In this document: piece after piece, positions 40,522-48,290 of the stretch
Layout of the letters: each line of letters starts with the position of its first letter
Position numbering within the stretch: the first letter of the stretch is position 1
Assembly: GCF_028330965.1 (NCBI RefSeq)
Contig: NZ_JAQMUB010000042.1
Coordinates: 1 to 64,000, forward strand
Source of the DNA: Oscillatoria sp. CS-180
GTDB taxonomy: Bacteria > Cyanobacteriota > Cyanobacteriia > Phormidesmidales > Phormidesmidaceae
DNA length: 64,000 nt
Direction: 5' to 3'
Notes under the pieces: model-generated
Seen by the model: the letters and a program-made list of their open reading frames with translations, nothing else
The model's database searches: none
What the model was told of the DNA's origin: nothing
Made by a program: the position numbers and the translations under genes

Positions 40522-40559
40522 AAAAAAAGTCCCTCCTGCTAGATCAGCAAAAGGGACTT
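40522..40559 (-). terminator. terminator of the small 40628-40864 gene
   Basis: On the minus strand a 14-bp stem (two G-U pairs) beginning AAGTCCCT and ending AGGGACTT, with a 5-base loop GATCT, is followed by TTTTTTT. It lies about 70 bp after the stop of the 40628-40864 gene and supports that gene being transcribed. Confidence 0.85.
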
Positions 40560-40627
40560 AAGGCATGGTTGCTGTTGTCGTCTAGGAGGAAAGTCGCAAA
40601 AGAGAAACTAGCGAGACCCATGACAGG

Positions 40628-40864
40628 TCAACTGACCGTTATCTCCAACTTCCAAGGCCCAGTTAGGCGAGGACGAATCCGACGCCGGATACCCGAAACA
40701 GTGGGTACTATTTCAGCTTTAACCTGGCGCTGGAGTTTGGTTTCATAACGATAGTTATTGTCATGGTGCAAAGCTCGAATCGTTTTGCTGTTGATAGAAA
40801 CAGCATTGGCTCCAGCTTTCTCGATATCAATTTTGTGTTTCTGATCCTGGCTGCATACTGTCAT
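40628..40864 (-). CDS. small basic protein of unknown function
   Basis: The 78-residue product is basic, with a C-terminal part rich in Arg (SGIRRRIRPRLTGPW). No family is recognised and no clear ribosome-binding site precedes the ATG. Support comes from its uninterrupted frame and the strong terminator 70 bp downstream on the same strand. It follows the Uma2 gene by 121 bp. Confidence 0.5.
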   Translation of the reverse strand: MTVCSQDQKHKIDIEKAGANAVSINSKTIRALHHDNNYRYETKLQRQVKAEIVPTVSGIRRRIRPRLTGPWKLEITVS

Positions 40865-40985
40865 GGATCACGCAATGGTGTGACTCGGTTGCAGTAACGG
40901 ATATTTCTGGGTGCTAGGAGGCGATCGCGTTTAACCAACATCAGCCTGAATCGCTTGAAAGCAAGAGAAGTATCAGCTGCGACAA

Positions 40986-41627
40986 TTAAGTCATTTGCCG
41001 AACCTGCTTTCGGAAAGCACGTAGAGCAGGGCTTCTGCCGACCGCAAGGCTTTGCTCGATCACTCTCGCAACCCACTCTAGAATCGGCAGATTTGGAAAC
41101 GTAGGACTCACGGCAGTGCTTCGATACTGGTCTTCGTCTAGGACATAAATGTTTAATCGGCCTTTTTCATACAGCCACAGTTCAGGAACGCCAAGGGCGG
41201 CATAAGCCTCCAGTTGCGTCTTTGAGGTAACATCCACTTCAATTGTCAGATCGGGTGGTGGATCAACGGTGAGGTCGATACGTCGTTTCCCCCTCATCTC
41301 TTCCTGATTCTGGATGTAGAAACACTGATCGGGCTCAATTCCACTCTCCATTGCTTCTTGTTTAAACGTGGTGGAACCGAAGCATTCACAATCCATTTCA
41401 AACTCATCCAGCACAATTTTAACCAAATCACCAATGAGTTCTTTATCTACTTCGTGTTCTGGCGAAGGCATTCTGATCTCTAAGGTGCCATGACTGTAAG
41501 CAATGCGTGATGAGCGCGTTTCCCCCAATTCTTCTAAGATGCGTTCAAATTGCTGCCAATCGAGGTTGCGGACGAGCAGTCGCTGACCAACAGGAACATC
41601 AAGTTGTTGAAGTTGAAGCGTGACCAT
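40986..41627 (-). CDS. Uma2-family (DUF820) putative nuclease
   Basis: ATG at 41627 gives a 213-residue protein of usual Uma2 size; the open frame extends upstream to 41729 but that part looks unlike the family. It has the PD-(D/E)xK-like core DPPPDLTIEVDVTSK, the preceding RIAYSHGTLEIRMPSPEHE and a closing VPELWLYEKGRLNIY. Uma2 proteins are restriction-endonuclease-fold proteins expanded in cyanobacteria, with no established function. Nothing nearby suggests a restriction system. Confidence 0.85.
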   Translation of the reverse strand: MVTLQLQQLDVPVGQRLLVRNLDWQQFERILEELGETRSSRIAYSHGTLEIRMPSPEHEVDKELIGDLVKIVLDEFEMDCECFGSTTFKQEAMESGIEPDQCFYIQNQEEMRGKRRIDLTVDPPPDLTIEVDVTSKTQLEAYAALGVPELWLYEKGRLNIYVLDEDQYRSTAVSPTFPNLPILEWVARVIEQSLAVGRSPALRAFRKQVRQMT

Positions 41628-41766
41628 TTTGATGGACTTGCCAATGCAGAACTGGCTGACTATCGACAATCCTATCAAAAGAGCAATGAAGGAGATTTCT
41701 GAAACTAAAAATATCCGGCTGTGGTGCATTATGCTGCGCTAATGACACCCTACCAGCGGTATGGCC

Positions 41767-41861
41767 GTCGCCAGTTCCGTTAGGACAAGACGGCGAGCCA
41801 TCTGGCCTATGCTAAGCACATTGAGGGTATTGGGAATGCACAAACCTAGATGGCTACAGCT
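41767..41861 (+). repeat. dispersed hairpin repeat, full copy
   Basis: GTCGCCAGTTCCGTTAGGAC, then GACGGCGAGCCATCTGGCC, then GGGAATGCACAAACCTAGA and GGCTACAGCT. It matches 47121-47220 over the whole length and lacks the interposed module of the 40337 copy. TCGCC and GGCGA can pair to enclose the inner GTTCC/GGAC hairpin. Confidence 0.8.
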
Positions 41862-41946
41862 ATAAATCCTGGAGATCCCCTAACAGAATACTCTGCACTA
41901 TCCGAGTGCTTTCTAAGATGACAACAAAACTTGCGTCGAAGCGTTG

Positions 41947-43263
41947 TTAAAAGACAAATTGAATTTGAACATCCCAGCTGTTGTCTTTTCTCACAATTTG
42001 AACCGACTGAATGAATTCGCGGAGGTAAACACGGCGCTCGGCTTCCGAGAGATCTAGCCAAAAGGCTTTGACAGAAAGCGTTTGGGCAATCTGTGGTAGG
42101 TTTTCGGGGGGCAACTGTGAGAGCTGCTGCTGCAATTGAGAGAGTTCATTTCTCAAGGTATAAGCCCGCAAATTAGCGCTCGTCTCGTCCAAAATGGCTT
42201 GCTGTTGGAGATCATCAAGCTGTTCAAGGGCTTGCTCCTTATTCTCAATTTGAGTGAGTAAGCACTCTTTGATGGCCCCAATAGGGGGGCCTTTGAGATT
42301 GGAAACGGCTTCGGGTAACTGAGCGCAAATAGCATCAATGGTTTTTTCTAGCACGCTTTCGTAGGCGATCGCCCGACAGTTCACCTCGCGTCCACACTGC
42401 ATCGGTCGCAGATATAGATAACTCTTGTCCTGACGAGGGCGAGTCACCTTGGAGACTTTGAGCTTACTCTGACATTCTTGACACTTGACCAGACCCGCCA
42501 GCGATCGCTCAGCACTAGCTGTTTTGGGAGGCAGCTTACGATTGCGTCGTAGCAGGCGATCGACCTGAGCAGCTTCCTCACGAGAGATGATGGGAGTATG
42601 GGTATCGCGAACAACGCTGTCGTCTTTGTAAAGGAGATCGCCTCGGTAGACAGGATGCTGTAACCAACGCTGAGCAGTGGAGGCCGAAATTCGTTTTCCA
42701 TACGTCTTCTCCAAATATCGGGCAGAGCCTCGTACAGAACCATAGAGAATGAAATGCTCAAAAAACGCTTTGACAACAGGGGCTGTTGCGCGATCAAGGG
42801 CATAACGATAGCGTCCGCGTCGATAACCATAGGGAGCACGACCTGGCGGTGGCAGCACATTGACCCGATTACGAGCATGACCTGCCTGAAGCTGCTGACG
42901 GCGGTGCTGAACTTGGATCTGCTCTGCTAATTTCAGCAGTTGAGCGTTGTCTACTTCACCCTTCACCCCATCCGATGTGCAATAGCTCTGGTCTAGCGCC
43001 ATAATTTGGACGCCAGAGTTCTCCAAAGCCGTCACCGTTTGAAAAACGTCGCTGAGCGAGTCCCCAATTTCCCCCAACTCCCGGATGAGTAAACGCTCAG
43101 GTGGGGTTACTTTGCAGTCTGCGAAAAGCTGTTGGAGGGCTGAACGGGGTTCAGGGGAACGGCTGTAGTCGACATAGAGGCGATCAGCAGTGGGCTGAAA
43201 ATCCTCTGCTTGGATGGCTGCTTCAATATAGGGATCGATATAGGCGTAGGCAGCAATGGTCAT
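41947..43263 (-). CDS. serine-recombinase family protein with degenerate catalytic domain
   Basis: The 438-residue protein (ATG at 43263; a TTG five codons upstream is less likely) has the large-serine-recombinase layout: N-terminal resolvase-like domain, recombinase domain (APYGYRRGRYRYAL, SASTAQRWLQHPVYRGDLLY), a zinc ribbon (CQECQSKL with a later CGREVNC) and a coiled coil. It resembles XisF-type proteins that excise developmental elements. In the catalytic domain, the usual Y-x-R-V-S reads YAYID, and the LDRLxRS motif reads LGEIGDSL, so the nucleophilic Ser and several active-site Arg/Asp are absent. It may therefore bind DNA without recombining it. No attachment sites or element boundaries were seen. 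Confidence 0.8.
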   Translation of the reverse strand: MTIAAYAYIDPYIEAAIQAEDFQPTADRLYVDYSRSPEPRSALQQLFADCKVTPPERLLIRELGEIGDSLSDVFQTVTALENSGVQIMALDQSYCTSDGVKGEVDNAQLLKLAEQIQVQHRRQQLQAGHARNRVNVLPPPGRAPYGYRRGRYRYALDRATAPVVKAFFEHFILYGSVRGSARYLEKTYGKRISASTAQRWLQHPVYRGDLLYKDDSVVRDTHTPIISREEAAQVDRLLRRNRKLPPKTASAERSLAGLVKCQECQSKLKVSKVTRPRQDKSYLYLRPMQCGREVNCRAIAYESVLEKTIDAICAQLPEAVSNLKGPPIGAIKECLLTQIENKEQALEQLDDLQQQAILDETSANLRAYTLRNELSQLQQQLSQLPPENLPQIAQTLSVKAFWLDLSEAERRVYLREFIQSVQIVRKDNSWDVQIQFVF

Positions 43264-43388
43264 ACCGGTGGGCAACAACGAAATGGCAGCAACGATTAAG
43301 GTAATGCGGGTAATTTCCTTTGCAAGAAGCCCCCTGTCTCCAACAGGCCATTATCTTAAAGAAGGAACGCAATTATCTCACCCACATC

Positions 43389-44582
43389 ATGACTGACTCA
43401 GTAAGACGCATTTGTATTTTAGGTGGAGGCTTTGGTGGGCTTTACACGGCTTTACGCCTCAACTCTCTGCCGTGGAGTTCCCATGAGCCAGTCGAAATCG
43501 TGTTGATTGATCAGCGCGATCGCTTCATCTTCGCTCCTTTACTGTATGAGCTGGTGACTGGGGAATTAGCAACTTGGGAAGTAGCCCCCCCCTATGCAGA
43601 ATTGCTTGTCGGGACTCAGATCCAGTTTGTTCAAAGCAGTGTTGAATCGATTGATCTGGCTGGCAAACAGATTCAGTTGGGCATAGGAGAAACACTGGCC
43701 TATGACCGCTTAGTGCTCGCCTTGGGCGGTGAAACGCCCATGAATATGGCGCCGGGGGCTGCAGAACATGCGATTCCCTTCCGCACGGTTGAAGATGCCC
43801 ACAAGCTTCAGGATCAACTACGACAGCTAGAACTGTCGGACGCAGAGAAAATTCGTGTGGCGGTTGTAGGAGGCGGCTATAGTGGCGTCGAGCTGGCTTG
43901 TAAAGTTGCAGATAGATTGGGCGATCGCGGACGTGTTCGTCTCATCGAGCGGGCCGACGACATTTTGTTGTCATCAGCAGAATTTAACCGCCAAGCAGCT
44001 CGGGATGCCTTGTCAGAGCGTAACGTGTGGCTCGATCTAGAAACTTCCGTCGAGACCATTACGGCTGACTCAATGACGCTGACCTACCGAGAGCAGACGG
44101 ATGAGCTACCTGTTGATGTGATCCTGTGGACTGTGGGAACCCGCGTTGTCCCCCTGTTGGAATCCCTCGATTTACCGCGCAACGATCGTCAGCAGATCAA
44201 AGTAGACACCACGCTTCAAGTTGTGGATTGTCCTGACATCTTTGCTTTGGGTGATTTAGCAGACTGCAAAGACGCTTCAGGGCAGCAAGTTCCCAACACA
44301 GCGCAGTCAGCTTTACAACAAGCAGATTATGTTGGTTGGAATATTTGGGCATCTTTAACTAATAGACCCTTGCTGCCGTTCCATTACCAGCATCTTGGGG
44401 AGATGATGACTTTGGGGATCGACAACGCTACCCTAACAGGTCTAGGTTTGCGATTAGAAGGACCTCTAGCTCACGTCGCCCGGCGACTGACTTATCTGTA
44501 TCGGATGCCTACGGTCAATCATCAAATCCGAGTTGGCTTGAACTGGATTCAGCAACCTTTGAGAGATCTACTATCGGTTTAG
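43389..44582 (+). CDS. ndh: type II NADH dehydrogenase (NDH-2)
   Basis: From ATG at 43389 the product is 397 residues with an N-terminal FAD-binding GGGFGGLYTALRL, a second Rossmann motif for NAD(P)H (VVGGGYSGVELACKVADRL), LWTVGTR, and the late FAD-binding FALGDLADC. NDH-2 enzymes pass electrons from NADH to quinone without pumping protons. The frame is open from 43320; the upstream 23 codons show no conservation. The stop is 7 bp before the HAD gene, so the two are co-transcribed. Confidence 0.92.
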   Translation: MTDSVRRICILGGGFGGLYTALRLNSLPWSSHEPVEIVLIDQRDRFIFAPLLYELVTGELATWEVAPPYAELLVGTQIQFVQSSVESIDLAGKQIQLGIGETLAYDRLVLALGGETPMNMAPGAAEHAIPFRTVEDAHKLQDQLRQLELSDAEKIRVAVVGGGYSGVELACKVADRLGDRGRVRLIERADDILLSSAEFNRQAARDALSERNVWLDLETSVETITADSMTLTYREQTDELPVDVILWTVGTRVVPLLESLDLPRNDRQQIKVDTTLQVVDCPDIFALGDLADCKDASGQQVPNTAQSALQQADYVGWNIWASLTNRPLLPFHYQHLGEMMTLGIDNATLTGLGLRLEGPLAHVARRLTYLYRMPTVNHQIRVGLNWIQQPLRDLLSV

Positions 44583-44589
44583 CGATCGC

Positions 44590-45240
44590 ATGCAACAACC
44601 CAAAGTTATTTTCGTAGATGCTGTCGGGACCTTGTTCGGGGTGAAAGATAGTGTCGGTACTGCCTATGCTGACATTGCTCAGCGTCACGGCGTCGAAGCG
44701 GACAAGGACGCTTTGAACACAGCCTTCTTCAAGCACTTCAATGATGCTGAGTCGATGGCTTTCCCAGAAGCCGAGCCAACGGACGTTCCGGCTCAAGAAT
44801 ATGCTTGGTGGAAGGCGATCGCCGTCGAAACATTTGAAGAAGTCGGCAAGCGTACTCAGTTTGATGATTTCGAAGCCTTTTTTGCCGATCTGTATGCCTA
44901 CTTTGCTGGGGCAGACCCTTGGGTCGTTTATCCCGATGCTTATAACTCTCTAGAACGGTGGCGGGCTAAGGGTATCGAGATTGGCCTTATCTCTAATTTC
45001 GACTCGCGTATCTACACTGTTTTAGATGCGCTTGCCCTAGCCGATTTCTTCAAGAGCATCACCATTTCAACTGAGATAGGGGCCGCCAAACCTGATCCTA
45101 TTGTCTTTGCGGCTGCTCTACAAAAACACAATTGCCAAGCTTCTGAGGCATGGCACGTTGGTGACAGCTACACCGATGATTATGAAGGGGCACAGGCTGC
45201 TGGAATGCGCGGCATCTGGCTACGGCGTCCTAGCACGTAG
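44590..45240 (+). CDS. HAD-superfamily protein with altered motif I
   Basis: The 216-residue protein has a HAD-IA fold: motif I FVDAVGTLFGVK, motif II LISNFDSR, motif III lysine region GAAKPDP and motif IV VGDSYTDDYEGA. In motif I the second Asp (normal DxD) is Val (DAV), so the general acid/base for phosphomonoester cleavage is missing. A similar DAVGTLFG motif occurs in related cyanobacterial and plant proteins as I recall. It follows NDH-2 after 7 bp. Substrate unknown. Confidence 0.85.
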   Translation: MQQPKVIFVDAVGTLFGVKDSVGTAYADIAQRHGVEADKDALNTAFFKHFNDAESMAFPEAEPTDVPAQEYAWWKAIAVETFEEVGKRTQFDDFEAFFADLYAYFAGADPWVVYPDAYNSLERWRAKGIEIGLISNFDSRIYTVLDALALADFFKSITISTEIGAAKPDPIVFAAALQKHNCQASEAWHVGDSYTDDYEGAQAAGMRGIWLRRPST

Positions 45241-45360
45241 CAAACTCAGCGTAGACAAGATGACAAGCATCCAGAGACTGGGGAAGGAGCAAGTCCTTTC
45301 CCAGTCAGCAATTTTTGCGAGTCAGTTGTAGCTGTCGACTTTTATGCAAACTTTGGCGTC

Positions 45361-46140
45361 CTACTGCACGTTAGTATTTCGAGCGAAATCGTCAAGTCCT
45401 TCTATCCAAGCCATTTCTTTCTCAGACAACTCAGGCTTGACAGCTTGAGAGTAATCGATCGCTAAATCGAACCGGGCACGGGTATAAGTAGTGTTCAAAA
45501 GCTCTTGTAGAGGAACAATCGGCTCCAAGTCATTAGAATCAAGGGGAATCGGAAAACAAGGAATTGGGGTAGATAGCTCGAACTCATACAGCTCAGCTTC
45601 AGGTCTATCAGCGCTCCGGCTAACTAAGATGCTATAAGATCCCTGGGCCGAAGGCGAGATGGGTAAGGGATCGCCTCCTCTCAGTAGATCAACTTCAACC
45701 AGGTTTGTCGCAGACGATAAGATTGCCTGGCGTTTTGTTTCGTAAGCAATCCTCCCTGCCCCAGCTCGCTTATTGGCAGGAGACAGTAGTTCCACAACAC
45801 AGACAACTTTGTCCGTTGACAGGAGTCGTACCTGCAAAAAGCGCTCCTTAACTTCGGTTAGCATGGGCAATGTGACGCGCCGAGGTTCTACAAGTTGGAC
45901 TGTACTTTGTGTCGATGGGTTGGTCAGTTGCTTCCGAGACAATGCGGCCACATCTGCAATACCAATCAAGGATGCAGATTCTGTACTGGCGTAGATACGT
46001 TCTTCAATGGAAACTCGGTACTGGGGAGCAACTTGAGGCGTAATTTCATCAGCGATCGCAATAATCAGCCGATTGTGAACTTGAGGCCACAATCCTGGCT
46101 GTTCCAAGTAAGGATTCATACCCGGAAAAGGATTTTTCAT
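45361..46140 (-). CDS. DUF4058 family protein
   Basis: The 259-residue protein starts MKNPFPGMNPYLEQPGLWPQ, the family hallmark, followed by VHNRLIIAIADEITPQVAPQYRVSIEERIY and the CVVELLSPANKR segment. DUF4058 proteins are abundant in cyanobacteria and have a nuclease-like fold prediction but no proven role. Length is normal. It stands alone on the minus strand. Confidence 0.87.
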   Translation of the reverse strand: MKNPFPGMNPYLEQPGLWPQVHNRLIIAIADEITPQVAPQYRVSIEERIYASTESASLIGIADVAALSRKQLTNPSTQSTVQLVEPRRVTLPMLTEVKERFLQVRLLSTDKVVCVVELLSPANKRAGAGRIAYETKRQAILSSATNLVEVDLLRGGDPLPISPSAQGSYSILVSRSADRPEAELYEFELSTPIPCFPIPLDSNDLEPIVPLQELLNTTYTRARFDLAIDYSQAVKPELSEKEMAWIEGLDDFARNTNVQ

Positions 46141-46239
46141 GAGCGCGATCGCACTTTCAGCAGACGAGCATTAATGTGTTCCAGTGTAGCGAAGCCCAGC
46201 TGAAGATTACGAAAGAGCAGGGCGTTCCGTACTAGTGGT

Positions 46240-46452
46240 TCATTTGGCGTCTTCGGAAATAGTCATTAGGTCCTCTTCCACCTCAAGCGTATCAAGGGTA
46301 CTGCGGAGAAGGCGGTTTTCGTAGCGGCGATCGCGACGCCTGCCCTTAGCTCGCCCAGCCCGCTTAGCCGTACGCTTGTCAACAACAATTTCATCTAGGC
46401 TCTGAGCTTCTTCCCAATCCTGAAAACCAGCCTGCGGTGTTCGCTTTCCCAT
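46240..46452 (-). CDS. small charged protein of unknown function
   Basis: The 70-residue product has a central, very basic segment (KRTAKRAGRAKGRRRDRRYENRLLR) between acidic ends, suggesting nucleic-acid or ribosome binding. I do not recognise the family. It is divergent from apcD with a 173-bp intergenic region. Moderately likely to be real because the frame is clean and has an ATG start. Confidence 0.5.
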   Translation of the reverse strand: MGKRTPQAGFQDWEEAQSLDEIVVDKRTAKRAGRAKGRRRDRRYENRLLRSTLDTLEVEEDLMTISEDAK

Positions 46453-46625
46453 CTTTGGAGTCTGAATTCTGAGCGTCTCTTTGAAGAAGTGTAAACTTTT
46501 TCCTCTGAAAACGCCTTAAAAACCGGATTAACAGGTTACACAGACTACCAATTCCTTTCCTGAAAAGACTGAAATCTGTACACTATCAATGATAAGCAGT
46601 CATTCATCTTTGTTTCTATAAAAAC

Positions 46626-47111
46626 ATGTCTGTAGTTAGCCAAGTCATTTTGAACGCCGATGATGAGTTGCGCTACCCCACCCTTGGCGAGCTGAAGAGT
46701 ATTCAGGCCTACTTAGCCACAGGTGTGCAGCGCACCCAAATCGTTCAGACTCTCTCTGAAAACGAAAAGAAAATTGTCGATAAGGCCAGTAAAGAGCTAT
46801 GGCGTCGTCGTCCTGACTTTATTGCACCTGGCGGCAACGCATTTGGACAAAAGCAACGAGCTTTGTGCCTGCGAGATTACGGTTGGTATCTACGCTTGAT
46901 CACTTATGGCATTGTTGCAGGTGACAAAGATCCCATTGAAAATATCGGCTTGATTGGAGTGCGTGAAATGTACAACGCTCTCGACGTGCCAGTTCCTGGG
47001 ATGGCAGAGGCAATCCGCTGTTTGAAGGAAGCTTCCCTTGACCTATTGTCTGAAGATGATGCGAAGGAAGCAGAACCTTACTTCGACTACATCATTCAAG
47101 CCATGTCGTAA
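46626..47111 (+). CDS. apcD: allophycocyanin alpha-B subunit (terminal emitter)
   Basis: The 161-residue phycobiliprotein starts [18 protein letters not shown] and carries the phycocyanobilin attachment Cys81 in [14 protein letters not shown], with the ApcD-type [13 protein letters not shown] and [17 protein letters not shown] segments. ApcD is a low-copy core subunit absorbing near 650-655 nm that passes energy from the phycobilisome core mainly to photosystem I. It is a single gene here, as usual, away from apcAB. The ATG lacks a strong ribosome-binding site. Confidence 0.95.
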   Translation: MSVVSQVILNADDELRYPTLGELKSIQAYLATGVQRTQIVQTLSENEKKIVDKASKELWRRRPDFIAPGGNAFGQKQRALCLRDYGWYLRLITYGIVAGDKDPIENIGLIGVREMYNALDVPVPGMAEAIRCLKEASLDLLSEDDAKEAEPYFDYIIQAMS

Positions 47112-47120
47112 GTCCAAGCT

Positions 47121-47220
47121 ATCGCTGTCACTGGTTCCGTTAGGACAAGTCAGCAAGCCATCTGACTATGCTTTCAGGCCTTAGATGTCGTTGGAGGCAA
47201 AGTCCTAGAGGGCTGAAGCT
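47121..47220 (+). repeat. dispersed hairpin repeat, full copy
   Basis: ATCGCTGTCACTGGTTCCGT, TAGGACAAGTCAGCAAGCC, ATCTGACTATGCTTTCAGG, then GATGTCGTTGGAGGCAAAG and TCCTAGAGGGCTGAAGCT. It starts 9 bp after the apcD stop and matches the copies at 40337 and 41767. Confidence 0.75.
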
Positions 47221-47271
47221 ATTTTCAACGGGCTAAACGCGACGCATTGTGTGCATACATAGCAAAATCTA

Positions 47272-47302
47272 GGGGCAGTGGTGTTAACCACTGCCCCTTT
47301 TT
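47272..47302 (+). terminator. terminator between apcD and the 47318 gene
   Basis: GGGGCAGTGG and CCACTGCCCC form a perfect 10-bp stem with loop TGTTAA, followed by TTTTT. The T-run is directly followed by GGAGGAAA, the ribosome-binding site of the next gene, so this hairpin could also regulate entry into that gene. Confidence 0.85.
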
Positions 47303-47317
47303 GGAGGAAACCTAGCA

Positions 47318-47953
47318 ATGGATTTTCTAGAGCGCCTTGAGACGGCCCAACGCATTGGTAAGGTCGTGAAGTCAAATTCTCACTGCGACTATGTGATTCA
47401 GGTGGACGATGGTCATGACGTTGTGACCCCGCCTAGCCCTGAGAACTATGGGTTTGGACAGTTTGTCGCGCTAGACGATGGCGATCGCCATTGGGCGGTT
47501 GGTTTGGTTTATAACTCTCAGCTTGTCAACCCCATGTTTCTCAGCAATGGTCCTCGTTTATCAAGCGAACCTGACCCCATCTTTACGCCTGACCTCATCA
47601 GTGAGACCCGTACGCTATTGGGGGTCGTTTTGGTCGGCAGCCTCAAAACCGAAGCCGTCGATACAGTGTATGGCGAACACGGCATCCCCAAGGAGGTCGT
47701 CCCCGTGAATACCAACGTCTATAGCTTGGATACAGCTACAGTTCATCGATTTCACTGTACTCAAGAGGGTCGTCCCCAATTTTGCTATTACAGCCATCTG
47801 CTGCGGTCAGGGGGACTGTTCGCGGCCCAACTCACGCAACAGGTCCTTGATGAGTTGATCAACAGCAATCTTTTTGAGGGCGTAGACCAGCGAGCATTGA
47901 CCGTGCTCTGCAAAGAACTGTCTTGGAAAAACACGATGGGAGCAATGCGATAA
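47318..47953 (+). CDS. conserved-looking cyanobacterial protein, possibly HAS-barrel type
   Basis: The 211-residue soluble protein begins with a beta-rich segment (RIGKVVKSNSHCDYVIQVDDG, then FGQFVALDDGDRHWAVGLVYNSQL) resembling the HerA-associated barrel found at the start of some DNA-translocation ATPases, followed by an alpha-helical tail. The family call is tentative. GGAGG precedes the ATG at good spacing. It is isolated between two terminators. Confidence 0.6.
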   Translation: MDFLERLETAQRIGKVVKSNSHCDYVIQVDDGHDVVTPPSPENYGFGQFVALDDGDRHWAVGLVYNSQLVNPMFLSNGPRLSSEPDPIFTPDLISETRTLLGVVLVGSLKTEAVDTVYGEHGIPKEVVPVNTNVYSLDTATVHRFHCTQEGRPQFCYYSHLLRSGGLFAAQLTQQVLDELINSNLFEGVDQRALTVLCKELSWKNTMGAMR

Positions 47954-47987
47954 AAAAAATCGGCAGGACTCCCGTGACCTGCCGATT
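47950..47987 (-). terminator. hairpin terminator, minus orientation
   Basis: AATCGGCAGG and CCTGCCGATT form a perfect 10-bp stem; on the minus strand it is followed by a run of eight T. It would end transcripts of the M16 peptidase pair, about 300 bp beyond their last stop, and may also shield the 47318 gene's 3' end. Confidence 0.8.
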
Positions 47988-48290
47988 GGTGTGTGTTCCC
48001 TGTAGATGACTCGGCTAGAGTTGAGTCAATATCAGTATGTTTGACTAAGTAATTTCCTCCAAGGATGCATGTCACCCGCTCAAGTGAGAAAAGTGATGCG
48101 ATCGCGTGATCGTTCTCACCATTAAGCGTATTGCTTTACGGATCAGGTCGCTTCAACGTGGGCTATCGGACCATCCCAGCCTTCTCACCATAGAGTGCAC
48201 AATGTTAAAGGACAGGCTGCGCCAATGCGCAGTCATGCACCTGTTGCTAACACGTTCAGCAGCGTAGTGTTGCTGCCAACACCCACGACA
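47954..48290. other. 337-bp intergenic region with terminator and inverted repeat
   Basis: Holds the hairpin at 47950-47987 and a perfect 8-bp inverted repeat (CGTAGTGT 48263-48270 and ACACTACG 48288-48295) that overlaps the stop codon of the M16 gene. No gene seen. Confidence 0.4.

Larger units (their letters stand above)
40288..40627. other. 340-bp spacer with a composite repeat and a terminator
   Basis: Contains the composite dispersed repeat (40337-40513) and a strong minus-strand terminator (40522-40559), both listed separately. No gene is present. Confidence 0.5.

Noticed and set aside
41947-43263. Recombinase as the marker of an integrated mobile element
   Set aside because: No attachment-site repeats, no phage or transposon genes around it, and the catalytic residues are missing.
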